From Bog-159 sp035602155 (GTDB taxonomy: Bacteria; Acidobacteriota; Terriglobia; Bryobacterales; Bryobacteraceae): 64,000 nt of DNA. A model generated the notes under the pieces. It did no database searches, had not been told where the DNA came from, and was given only the letters and a program-made list of their open reading frames with translations. The stretch lies in contig DATNMW010000006.1 of NCBI GenBank assembly GCA_035602155.1, positions 1 through 64,000 on the forward strand. Direction: 5' to 3'. The position numbers and the translations under genes are program-made. Below are positions 1 to 7,888 of the stretch, piece after piece (position 1 is the stretch's first letter; each line of letters opens with the position of its first letter).

Positions 1-113
1 AATTTCCACCGGCCGCGCGGGGCGCCGGAGCGGGTGATCGACGCCCAAGGAAAGCAACGGAAACGGTATCGCTGGTATGCCACTCCCTGGGAAATCGGGT
101 CTCCTTTCTTTGA

Positions 114-520
114 ATGTTGATCGGTGTGCCATTGTCGATTCTCTATGTGCTCATGGATGGCACAGGGGCGCCTGTAGTGAAAAAGGAGACTGCGGGGCGG
201 GCCGGCAAAAAGGATGGGGAACCGGCACGCACGCGCGAAGTCAAGCTGGGTTGCGTCTTTACCCAGACCACATGGGATGCGAAAAGCTATCCCATCCGCG
301 ATCCCGATTCCACCACCTATGTGGCCGCCATTGAACCATCGGAACAGTTTGGCAAACGTCTCTACCTGGAAGCCTGGAAGCGGGCTGGAGTCGATACCAC
401 AAGGCTGCTACGCTCTGGCCTGCACGAAACCTCTATGCGGCTCACAATCCTTGCCGGCGATACCGGAAGGTGACAGCACGGCGGGTCTCCCGCCAAATGG
501 CGGATCCGGCAAGATGCCCA
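114..520 (+). pseudogene. ISKra4-family transposase remnant
   Basis: The first ~97 residues match the catalytic-core region of ISKra4-type DDE transposases: MDGTG, then VPVVKKET-like, GRAGKKDGEPA, TREVKLGCVFTQTTWD, the RDPDSTTYVAAIE block and FGKRLYLEAWKR. After about position 400 the frame is lost. A different frame then carries a GWSR stretch joined to an ARNLY-like stretch, which suggests an internal deletion plus a frameshift. No start, no complete catalytic triad and no terminal inverted repeats are visible. Positions 1-113 hold only short unassignable pieces. This is a dead transposase fragment; the family call comes from remembered motifs. Confidence 0.75.
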
Positions 521-539
521 GCCGCAACGGCGCGTCCGT

Positions 540-1787
540 CTAGATCCGGCGCAACAGCAGCGCCGAATTCTTGCTCCCGAACGCGATGCAATTGGACACC
601 GCGTGCTCAATATCCATGCGCCGCCCCACGTCCGGGATGTAGTCCAAATCGCACTGTGGGTCGGGCTCCTGCACGTTGATCGTGGGATGCACCACGCCAT
701 CCCGCATGGCCAGCAGCGTAGCCGCTATGCCCGCCGCGCCGCAGGCTCCTTGGGGATGCCCGATCAGGCTCTTCAGCGACGATCCCGCCAGCTTGTACGC
801 GTGTCCGTTGAAGGCCAGCTTCACCGCGCGCGTCTCAATGCGGTCGTTCAATTCCGTGGCGGTGCCGTGATAGTTCACGTATTGCACATCGCCGGGCGCG
901 ATGCCGCCTTCATCCATGGCCATTTGCATGGTGCGCGCGGGCTCTTCGCCGCACTCTTCCAGGCGCACGCGGTGATATGCTTCGCAGGTGGACCCGTATC
1001 CCGCCACTTCGCCATAGATGTGCGCGCCCCGGGAGCGGGCCCGCTCCAGATCCTCCATCACGAAGAACCAGGCCCCCTCGGCGATCACGAATCCGTCGCG
1101 GTCCCGCGAAAAAGGCCGCGAGGCCCTCTCGGGCTCCGAATTCCAGCGCGTGCTCATGATCCGCATCAGGACGAACCCGCGCAAGATCAGCGGCGCGATG
1201 GGCGCGTCCACGCCTCCCGCCACCATGGTGTCCAGCACGCCCATCTGAATGTTGCGGTAGGCGTAGCCGATGGCGTCGGTGGAGGAGGTGCACCCTGTCG
1301 AAATGATGTGGCTCATGCCGCGGAAGCCGAAGCGCATGGAGATCTCGCTGGCCAGTGTGCCGATGGTGGATGTCGGGATCACGTACACGCTGCACTGCTT
1401 CTGCTTGCCGGAATAATAAAGGCGGTACTGCTCTTCGGTGAACTCCAGGCTGCCGCCGCCCGACCCGACGATGACGCCGATCTGCCGCAGTTCTTCGCGC
1501 GTCATCGATCCGGTGTCGACGTGGGCGTCCTGCAGCGCTTCGCGCACCGCGGCGGCGCCCAGCGGCACCACCCGCGACACGTGCTGGCGGTCCTTCGGAT
1601 CGACTTCCTTCAACTCATCGAACCCCACCACCTCGCCCGCCACCTGCACGGGCGAACTGCACGGGTCGAAGCGGCTGATGCGGCGCACCCCGCTGACCCC
1701 TTTGCGGCTTGCCGCCCAGAAGGCCTCTCTGCCAATTCCATTGGGGCTCACGGCCCCGATCCCGGTGATGACTACGCGACGTTTCAT
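540..1787 (-). CDS. Beta-ketoacyl-ACP synthase II (FabF/KAS II-like)
   Basis: A 415-residue condensing enzyme of the thiolase fold. It starts MKRRVVITGIGAVSPNG, the usual KAS II N-terminus, so the ATG at 1787 is preferred over an upstream in-frame start at 1859. The nucleophile is Cys166 in STGCTSSTDAIG. The two catalytic histidines lie in NYHGTATELND and in SLIGHPQGACGAAG, and a GSGGG turn precedes them. It should extend acyl-ACP with malonyl-ACP, in fatty-acid or related polyketide-like synthesis. No acyl carrier protein or reductase gene lies next to it, so the gene stands alone. A secondary-metabolite KAS is an alternative because HGTATELND differs from the commonest HGTSTPLND of housekeeping FabF. 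It is divergent from the next gene, with a 48-bp gap. Confidence 0.9.
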   Translation of the reverse strand: MKRRVVITGIGAVSPNGIGREAFWAASRKGVSGVRRISRFDPCSSPVQVAGEVVGFDELKEVDPKDRQHVSRVVPLGAAAVREALQDAHVDTGSMTREELRQIGVIVGSGGGSLEFTEEQYRLYYSGKQKQCSVYVIPTSTIGTLASEISMRFGFRGMSHIISTGCTSSTDAIGYAYRNIQMGVLDTMVAGGVDAPIAPLILRGFVLMRIMSTRWNSEPERASRPFSRDRDGFVIAEGAWFFVMEDLERARSRGAHIYGEVAGYGSTCEAYHRVRLEECGEEPARTMQMAMDEGGIAPGDVQYVNYHGTATELNDRIETRAVKLAFNGHAYKLAGSSLKSLIGHPQGACGAAGIAATLLAMRDGVVHPTINVQEPDPQCDLDYIPDVGRRMDIEHAVSNCIAFGSKNSALLLRRI

Positions 1788-1835
1788 TTGCGCTGACGTT
1801 TTGCCTTTGCCAATAGGACAGTATAGGCTGATTCC

Positions 1836-2186
1836 ATGGGGGCTGGCGAGAACCCACACAAAAAATCGGAGGCGGACACCCTCCAGTCCGGCCTGGATGC
1901 CGGGATTGTCGCCGCCCCGAATCTTCCCGTATGGCTGGCGCTCGTCATGGCTGCCACCTTCTGCGGCGAAGCGGTCCTTGGCCGGGATTTTCCCTTCCGG
2001 ACCGTGGCGGGGCTGGCGCTCTATCAGGTCCTTTGCGGGATCGTCGGCGCCCTATTCGGTCTCGGCTGGTATTACCTGTCGTTCGCTATTCTGTTGCGGA
2101 ATATCAATCCACTCATTACACTGTACACCCATCGCGGCACCCTGATGGCGGCCCGTTCCGAGGCGAGCAGTTCCAATGCCGGGTAA
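1836..2186 (+). CDS. Small membrane protein, function unknown
   Basis: 116 residues with a polar N-terminal ~30 residues followed by two hydrophobic segments (about residues 32-50 and 58-88) and a short polar tail. It should sit in the inner membrane. It is divergent from the ketoacyl synthase, and its 3' end overlaps the start of the next gene by 11 bp, so the two are probably co-transcribed. No recognisable family motif. No strong Shine-Dalgarno precedes the ATG, so the start is uncertain. Confidence 0.6.
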   Translation: MGAGENPHKKSEADTLQSGLDAGIVAAPNLPVWLALVMAATFCGEAVLGRDFPFRTVAGLALYQVLCGIVGALFGLGWYYLSFAILLRNINPLITLYTHRGTLMAARSEASSSNAG

Positions 2187-2646
2187 AACCCGCAAACAGG
2201 CATTGCAGGAATTTCTGGGTGCCGGGCGGATCACGGCCATCGGCCAAGCCGAATGGCAGGCCGCACTACGCACGCTAGCGCCCATCTCGGAAAATTACCT
2301 GCGCGATCTGCTGCGCGCTACCGGACTCCCCTTCGCGCAACCTTACGCCGGCGTCCGCCAGGGGTCTTTCGCGGATCTGGAGCGCGACCTGCGCGAGATG
2401 CTCGCTGTCTATGCCGACGCCGTGCGCCTTGGCGACCGGCAGCGTGCGCGCTATTGCCGGCGCCAGACGATCGCCGCGAAAGACCGCGCGCGTTTCCTGG
2501 CGCGCCACCCCAGGACCTCGCTCGAAAAAAAGGCGCAGAAGGAGGAGATGGCGCAGTGGATGCTCGTTTGGCTGGAGAATCCCGAAGTGTTTCCGGCCTG
2601 GGTCGAGATCCGCAAGCGCTATTGCAAATCCACCGATTCCACCTGA
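2176..2646 (+). CDS. Conserved hypothetical protein (156 aa)
   Basis: A soluble, basic, mostly helical protein with no signal peptide and no family I can name. The N-terminal half is variable; the C-terminal ~60 residues (AAKDRARFLARHP, EKKAQKEEMAQWML, PEVFPAWVEIRKRY) are the part present again in a diverged, frameshifted copy at 3478-3656. Dense charged residues and WVEIRKRY suggest a nucleic-acid or protein-binding role, but that is a guess. It overlaps the upstream membrane-protein gene by 11 bp, which suggests translational coupling. Confidence 0.7.
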   Translation: MPGKTRKQALQEFLGAGRITAIGQAEWQAALRTLAPISENYLRDLLRATGLPFAQPYAGVRQGSFADLERDLREMLAVYADAVRLGDRQRARYCRRQTIAAKDRARFLARHPRTSLEKKAQKEEMAQWMLVWLENPEVFPAWVEIRKRYCKSTDST

Positions 2647-2740
2647 ACCGTTTCGCCATCCAGCGGACCGGTGACTTTGGCCTTCAGGTCGCTTTCAGGC
2701 GGCCAATACCCTGGCGTTGCCGGGCGTTGCGTTGCCCACC
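2479..2740 (+). repeat. Diverged direct repeat, copy 1
   Basis: This stretch contains the 3' end of the 156-aa gene plus a decayed piece of the 3' end of the small secreted-protein gene. It matches 3482-3760 at roughly 85-88% identity by eye over the first ~220 bp. The match then continues more weakly with a ~17-bp deletion (the CTTTCAGGCGGCC...GGCGTTGCCGG portion). Copy 1 keeps the upstream gene intact and has lost the downstream one. Confidence 0.85.
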
Positions 2741-2833
2741 TTGTCGTTGGAAATTCGAGAACTCGTCACAATCGGATCGAGGCAGCCTGGGCGGGACGCA
2801 AACCGAGTATTTAAGCATTTAAAGGAATAGATC

Positions 2834-3360
2834 GTGACGGATACCAGCCAACGTGGTTACATCAGCAGCCCCGCAACCGACCTACCGGCGGGATATCGGC
2901 CGCCGCCGTCGATGCCTGCCGGCAAGTTGGGGTTGAACCGCCCGGCATGGACAATTTCGTAGCCGGGTCCGACTCCCTAACGCAAGTCTACCCGCTCCTC
3001 GACCAGGCCGACATCTAGATCGCGATTCTGGCGTCTCAATACGGCTTTAATTCCCGCTGGCGAAAGGAAGTCGTTTGCCGAACTGAAGTACGAGCACGCG
3101 GTCGAGAGAGGAATCCCACGCCTAATCTTTGTGAGCAGCGGAGATCGCACCGCGCGGGTCCGGACGTAGAGAATGGGCGTCGCTCTCAATTCTGGGCGCG
3201 CGCCAGGGAGATTCTTCACGAGTTCAATCGATCCCTGGGTTTGAGCCCGGAGGAGGCGAGTCCCGAAGAATTTCAGGGGCGCGTAACGCAAGGGGAGCGA
3301 ATGCAAGGACTTCCGGAACCTGCCAGCGATTTTCTGACGCCGGATTTTCTTCCGCCTTGA
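2834..3360 (+). pseudogene. Decayed DUF4062-type gene
   Basis: Joining frames gives a typical DUF4062 N-terminal domain: RGYISSPATDLPAGYR, then after a frameshift DACRQVGVEPPGMDNF and SLTQVYPLLDQADI-stop-IAILASQYGFN, then after another shift KSFAELKYEHAVERGIPRLIFVSSGD. It returns to frame for AREILHEFNRSLGLSPEE up to the TGA at 3358-3360. The TAG after QADI replaces an expected Tyr codon (DIYIAI). DUF4062 domains are usually N-terminal modules of signalling or NTPase proteins; no partner domain remains here. The gene lies exactly between the two copies of the direct repeat, which suggests it arrived as an insertion. Confidence 0.75.
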
Positions 3361-3477
3361 GTAATACGAGATGGAGCGGACGGATCGATCATGAGGAAAA
3401 TCAGGGGATGGGTGACGGAGAGGTATGCTTCATGAGCGCTGTCCTGGCAGCATGGCCGATCATGCTGCGGCCCGGGG

Positions 3478-3656
3478 TATCGCCGCGAAGGACCGCGCGC
3501 GCTTCCTGTCCCGCCATCCCAAGACCTCGCCCGAAAAAAAGGGCACAGAAGGAGGAACTGGCGCAGTGGATGATCGTTCGGCTGGAGAACCCCGACATGT
3601 TTCCGGCCTGGGTCGTGATCCGAAAGCGCTATTGCAGTTCCACGGCTTCCACCTGA
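3478..3656 (+). pseudogene. Truncated, frameshifted copy of the 156-aa gene
   Basis: The last ~60 codons of the gene at 2176-2646 are present again. An extra base in the GAAAAAAAGGG run near 3532-3543 splits it into two frames: AAKDRARFLSRHPKTSPEKK in one and KKRAQKEELAQWMIVRLENPDMFPAWVVIRKRY in the other. There is no start and no upstream half. It ends convergently over the 3' end of the secreted-protein gene on the opposite strand, the arrangement copy 1 must once have had. Confidence 0.85.
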
Positions 3657-3760
3657 ACGGTTTCGCCATCCAGGGTGCCGGTGACTTTGGCCTTCAGGTC
3701 CTTTTCTTTGCTGGTGGCTTTCAAGGCTGCCAAAGCTTTGGCGTTGCCGGCTTCGTCGAA
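3482..3760 (+). repeat. Diverged direct repeat, copy 2
   Basis: Counterpart of 2479-2740. This copy keeps the minus-strand secreted-protein gene intact and carries only the broken tail of the plus-strand gene. The two copies bracket ~740 bp that hold the decayed DUF4062 gene. Confidence 0.85.
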
Positions 3761-3943
3761 CTTCACGAACTTGCCGTCTGCCAGCACCAGGCCATAGCCG
3801 CTCTTGGAGCAGCCGATGGCGCACTTGGTGGTGTGGCCCGCAAGATCCTGGTTCTTGCACATCACGTCCACCAGCGTGCCGTTCCAGGTTTCGGCGAACG
3901 CCAGGGAGGAAAACAGGGTTAACAATCCGGCCGCGAGTTTCAT
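3629..3943 (-). CDS. Small secreted protein, 104 aa
   Basis: A signal peptide (MKLAAGLLTLFSSLAFAE, cleavage after AFA) is followed by an ~86-residue mature domain: WNGTLVDVMC, a Cys-containing HTTKCAIGCSKSGYGLVLADGKFVKFD block, and a terminal VTGTLDGETVQVEAVEL strand pair. Small exported proteins of this layout (W-G-x-I/L-x-D-x-x-C near the N-terminus, TGxxxGxTIxVxxI at the end) are frequent in acidobacteria, and their function is unknown to me. The three cysteines could form a disulfide or bind metal. A perfect TATAAT sits 7 nt upstream of the ATG, so the mRNA may be leaderless. Confidence 0.8.
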   Translation of the reverse strand: MKLAAGLLTLFSSLAFAETWNGTLVDVMCKNQDLAGHTTKCAIGCSKSGYGLVLADGKFVKFDEAGNAKALAALKATSKEKDLKAKVTGTLDGETVQVEAVELQ

Positions 3944-3950
3944 GCAGGAG

Positions 3951-3956
3951 ATTATA
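3951..3956 (-). promoter_or_regulatory. -10 element for the secreted-protein gene
   Basis: On the minus strand a perfect TATAAT ends 7 nt before the A of the start codon at 3943, and no Shine-Dalgarno lies between. A TTGAGC lies 20 bp upstream of the hexamer, too far for a standard -35. The expected transcription start coincides with the ATG. Confidence 0.45.
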
Positions 3957-4017
3957 GCGTAATGGGCCTAGCGTCGGCTCAAGTACCGACGCGGCACGCA
4001 AGAGCTCGTTCGCCACG

Positions 4018-6870
4018 TCAGTCGATCGTCGTGGGATTGGAAGCGCTCGCGGCCGCGGACCTGCCTCCGGATACAGTGACGGTGTTGGTGACCTGCGCCG
4101 GCGCGTTCGCGGCCACATCCACCGTAACCGTGATTGCCGGATAGCTCTTACCGGTGGCCAGGGAATCGGTGCGCGTGCAGATATTGGACTCGCAGGTCCA
4201 TCCGGTGCCCGCCATGGAAACCAGCGTCAGGCCGGACGGAATCGTATCGGTCACTGTAACGGTACCGGACGTGGGGCCGGTGCTGGTGGCCGCATTGGCG
4301 ACGGTTACGGTATACGTCGCCCCGGTCTCTCCTTGCGTGAAATTGCCCGTGTGCGACTTCGTAATCGTCAGGCTGGGATTGCCGTAGGTGCTCTTCACCA
4401 GGACCTGGCTGAAGGCATACGCTCCGCAGGAGGGAGTCGTATTGGTGAAATTGCTGACTTGCAGCAATTGCGCGCCGGCGGCGGAAAGGTCGCCCGCATT
4501 GAGTTGGATGGTCGCCTGGGTGGGAGTGACGCCAGTGCTGGAGCGGTAGGCGTTGTTCCAGTAAGCATAGAAACTGCCGTTGACGAACCCGGCGCCGGTG
4601 ACGGTCAACTGCGAGGCGGCCGATGTCTTCACCGGGGATGCGGGGCTGACAGTCGCGGCGTTGACGATCGTCGGCACGATATTGAAGTTGGCGACGGGCA
4701 GAAACTCATCGTGAATGGTAACTTCCTGCGGGTTAGTCGTTCCAGTCAGGTCGCCGGTCCAGCCGGAGAAGATCATGCCGTTGCCCGCCGTGGGGGTGGC
4801 GGTCATGGCAAGCACCGTCCCATCCGGGAAACTGCAATAGTTATTGGGGCAGGATTGCGAATACGATACCGTGCCGCAAGCGTTCTCCGCGTAAGTATAA
4901 CTGACATAGACGGGAGTGAACGACGCGTTGATTTTCTTTACACCCGAACTGGAGGCCCTGATGTTGTGAGTTTGGGCGCCGCCATCGGTCCAATCGTTCC
5001 AGGTATACGAAACGTTGGTGGTAACGGGAGCCTCGGACGATAGCACGCCGATCGAGTGAGTGGTGCCGGGGGCCCAGGCCGCGCCGGACTGGTCCTGCGA
5101 ATAACCCTGCGGCAAATAAACGTATGAGTTGGTATCGACCGTGGCATACATCGGCGGATTCCAGGTGTTCGGTCCGGTAATGGCTTCGCCGATGGTGGTC
5201 ACCGGGAAAGTGGTGAATGCGCCTTGTACACTCGATTCGGGTGCCTGGATCAGGAACGGATAAGGATTGCCGCCTTGGGGATAAGGCGGTCCAAACCAGC
5301 CGTAGAAGTTATAGCCTGAGTTGGGAGTGGCGCTGACGGTAATCTTCTGGCGGTCCACGAAGAAGCTGCCGTTGAAGACGGCTTGCGGCGCGGGCGAGAC
5401 TGCGACCGAGCCGCCCGCTGCCGGTGAGGCCGCGATCGCGAAAGGCCAGAGGCGGATGAAATTGGCCTCATAAACCGTGGTCGCGGGCTTCCCGGCTGGC
5501 GAGGTGAGTGAGCCGGAGCCGCCCACGGCGGTGACGGTGTGGGAGCGTGCCCCGCCATCGTTCCATTTGGTGAATTCATACGTGGCGCCATCGTTAGGAT
5601 TGGTCAATTGCGGGTCCGGTGGCAGGTTCAGCGTATGCCTCGAGTTGAGGGTCCAGGTGAAGGTATGCGGCGTGGTATAAGTTGTGCTGTCGACGATGAC
5701 TTCGAGGCCCGGCGGGTTGGTAACGACAGTTACGGCGGATGGCGTAAATCCGTAGAGCCGCTCGATGGCGTCGACATCTCCCGCCGAATAGCCTACGGTG
5801 TTGCTCAGCGGAATGCCCGCTGGAATGGATTCGAGCACCGGCAGGTTATTCTTGGTGAACGAAAACGCCGGGTAGTGCATCACGGAAGCGTAATCGTAAA
5901 GCCCGATCGTCTGGTAGTCGTCGGAGAAGAAGTCGAAGTTGCCCAACAGGTAAGGCTTGTCGGCGTTCGCCGGAGTGAGCACCACGTAGGTATTGCGGTC
6001 GGGGCGCTGGTGTTCGTGCAACAGGCCGATGGCATGGCCTATCTCGTGGCAAATGCCGGTGAAAGAACAGTTGATCGAGCCGCCGATGAACTGCTGTCCG
6101 CCGGCCATGCCCTCGGTAGCTTCGCAGTAGCCGCTGGTATCGGTGGGATCGAAGTTGAACGTGACGTAGTTGGCTTGGTTGGTTTGCGGGACCAGTTGAA
6201 TGACGCCGGTCAAAGTGCTGTTGACGTAACTGATGACGGAGTCCAGGATGGGGGTACCGGTCTCGATGGTGTAGGGGATCTGATAGACGCCGTCGACGGC
6301 GGTCCACAGTTGCGAGGTATAGCCGATGGCGAAACCACGCGGCTTGACAACCGGTCCGGAGGGACCCCCAGGGGGCGCGGACCCGGCGATCTGCGCGGCC
6401 GGTCCCAGGATTATGTCTCCTTCAACCACGGCCTGGCCGTTGATGACCGCATAGGTGACCGGCCTGCCATGCCACCAGCCGGACTGGACTTCGGCTACGG
6501 CCGGTCCGCGGGGAGCTTCGCTATAGACGGATAACTGGGCTGAGCCGGACCGATTGCGGCTATCCACCGCAATCGTCGTGATGCGGTTGGCGCCAGGATG
6601 TACGGGCACGCTGGCAGAGAAGGCGACCGAGGATTGGCCGGACGTGGCTGGAGTCCATTCGGCGGCGCCGGTGTGGCCCCGATGGTCGGTCCAGTAAATG
6701 TTGACGATGGGGGAATCCGCGGCTGCCACGCCTTTCAGCGCGATGGTGGGAGCGGAGACAGCGGACTGCGAGGATGGTTCCAGCAGTCGTACGACCGGCT
6801 GCGCGGACAAGCAGACCGGAAGGCAGACGGCCGCGATGATCAAAACTGTATTTATTGAGTGCCGAGGCAT
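4018..6870 (-). CDS. Secreted astacin-type (M12A) metalloprotease with Ig-like/DUF11 tail
   Basis: 950 residues. A signal peptide ends in LPVCLSAQ, and an extracellular Ig-like region (about 25-130) follows. The catalytic domain carries the zinc motif HEIGHAIGLLHEHQRPDR near residue 275 and the Met-turn SVMHYPAF near 330, both diagnostic of astacins. From about 380 on come several InlB-type beta-repeat modules (TYEFTKWNDGG, YTWNDWTDGGAQTH, GMIFSGWTGDLTG). The C-terminal ~120 residues form a DUF11 domain (LTITKSHTGNFTQGETGATYTVTVAN, TVTDTIPSGL). It probably acts outside the cell on proteins or peptides, with the repeats as spacers or adhesive parts. No sorting tag is obvious at the C-terminus. 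Confidence 0.88.
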   Translation of the reverse strand: MPRHSINTVLIIAAVCLPVCLSAQPVVRLLEPSSQSAVSAPTIALKGVAAADSPIVNIYWTDHRGHTGAAEWTPATSGQSSVAFSASVPVHPGANRITTIAVDSRNRSGSAQLSVYSEAPRGPAVAEVQSGWWHGRPVTYAVINGQAVVEGDIILGPAAQIAGSAPPGGPSGPVVKPRGFAIGYTSQLWTAVDGVYQIPYTIETGTPILDSVISYVNSTLTGVIQLVPQTNQANYVTFNFDPTDTSGYCEATEGMAGGQQFIGGSINCSFTGICHEIGHAIGLLHEHQRPDRNTYVVLTPANADKPYLLGNFDFFSDDYQTIGLYDYASVMHYPAFSFTKNNLPVLESIPAGIPLSNTVGYSAGDVDAIERLYGFTPSAVTVVTNPPGLEVIVDSTTYTTPHTFTWTLNSRHTLNLPPDPQLTNPNDGATYEFTKWNDGGARSHTVTAVGGSGSLTSPAGKPATTVYEANFIRLWPFAIAASPAAGGSVAVSPAPQAVFNGSFFVDRQKITVSATPNSGYNFYGWFGPPYPQGGNPYPFLIQAPESSVQGAFTTFPVTTIGEAITGPNTWNPPMYATVDTNSYVYLPQGYSQDQSGAAWAPGTTHSIGVLSSEAPVTTNVSYTWNDWTDGGAQTHNIRASSSGVKKINASFTPVYVSYTYAENACGTVSYSQSCPNNYCSFPDGTVLAMTATPTAGNGMIFSGWTGDLTGTTNPQEVTIHDEFLPVANFNIVPTIVNAATVSPASPVKTSAASQLTVTGAGFVNGSFYAYWNNAYRSSTGVTPTQATIQLNAGDLSAAGAQLLQVSNFTNTTPSCGAYAFSQVLVKSTYGNPSLTITKSHTGNFTQGETGATYTVTVANAATSTGPTSGTVTVTDTIPSGLTLVSMAGTGWTCESNICTRTDSLATGKSYPAITVTVDVAANAPAQVTNTVTVSGGRSAAASASNPTTID

Positions 6871-6951
6871 TCTATCAGTCTAGCGCGGAGCATCTGCGGG
6901 TTGGCAACCGCCGGCCGATTGTTAATCGTCCTTCGCCGCTTGAGCCGGATC

Positions 6952-7644
6952 CTAATCCCCATCCCCGTGCCCCATGACGCGCGCCAGCCAAGCGTCCGCA
7001 ATGGGCCGGCCTTTCGACGGAAACCGGTGGCCGCCATCGAGCATGTGGAACTCCACATCGGCGGCGCGCAGGCGCAGCCGCTCCGCATAGCGCTCGGTGA
7101 CCTCGGGTTTGTAGAACTCGTCCTGTCGGCGCGCGATATGCAGCACCGCCGCAGTTACGGTGCGGTAGGGACCCTCCTCCCAATTGCGCGGGATGCCGCC
7201 GCAAATACCGATTACGCCCCGGATTTCGTCCGGATGCGTGGCCGCGAACCGGTAGTTCATGCCCACCGGTTGGGAAAAGCCGGCCAGAATGCGGCGGGAG
7301 GCTGGAATGCCGTACTCGCGTCCAGCTTCGTTCAGGACATGCAGCAGCATGTCGTGATGCAGACGCACGGAGGAATCCGGATGCTTGTGCGTGGCCCAGC
7401 CGTAGCCCACCTCCTGCGATCCCTGCGAGAGGTAGAACTGGTTAGGTCCCTGGATAGCCGCAATTACGTGCCGGGGACCCATCATGCCGGCTGTCAGGCG
7501 GAGCATCGCTTCGGGACTGGCGCTAAAGCCGTGCAGCGTGGCCACCAGCGCCGAGCGGTGGTCGACTGCGTCCGGCGCGTGTACCAGATACCGGCAATCC
7601 AGACGGGCGGTGAAGCTGCAATGGCGGGTGTTTTCGAGGGTCAT
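6952..7644 (-). CDS. Alpha/beta-hydrolase, phospholipase/carboxylesterase-like
   Basis: About 230 residues from the ATG at 7644 (MTLENTRHCSF). An upstream in-frame ATG at 7731 would add 29 poorly conserved residues. Motifs: LVATLHGFSASPEAMLRL (oxyanion HG), nucleophile Ser in ILAGFSQPVGM (GxSxP instead of GxSxG), Asp near RRQDEFYKPEVTE, and catalytic His in LDGGHRFPSKG. These fit the esterase D/phospholipase group of cytoplasmic serine hydrolases; the substrate is unknown. The Pro after the nucleophile is common in this group. It lies downstream of, and divergent from, the TonB receptor. Confidence 0.75.
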   Translation of the reverse strand: MTLENTRHCSFTARLDCRYLVHAPDAVDHRSALVATLHGFSASPEAMLRLTAGMMGPRHVIAAIQGPNQFYLSQGSQEVGYGWATHKHPDSSVRLHHDMLLHVLNEAGREYGIPASRRILAGFSQPVGMNYRFAATHPDEIRGVIGICGGIPRNWEEGPYRTVTAAVLHIARRQDEFYKPEVTERYAERLRLRAADVEFHMLDGGHRFPSKGRPIADAWLARVMGHGDGD

Positions 7645-7888
7645 GGCGGTAGGGTCCGGCCTCGCGGATATTAACCGAAACTTCAACTTGATTTCCGCAG
7701 ATTTGAGGTTATCATAAGCTCTATCGGTCATGAGCGCCGGAGATCGCCACGCTTGCGATTTGGGTGAGGCAGCTCAGCACCAACAAGGGGCAGGCATCCG
7801 CTAAGATGCCGCAAAGTGGCCCGTATGGGCAGTCAGCGCGCCGTTCAGGCGTGACCGCGGTAGTGTAACCAAAGGGAGGACACCGAGG

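Noticed and set aside
603..1796. Long open frame on the plus strand opposite the ketoacyl synthase
   Set aside because: It has Arg/Ala/His-rich random composition and no motif; GC-rich codon bias creates open antisense frames. The minus strand has all catalytic motifs.
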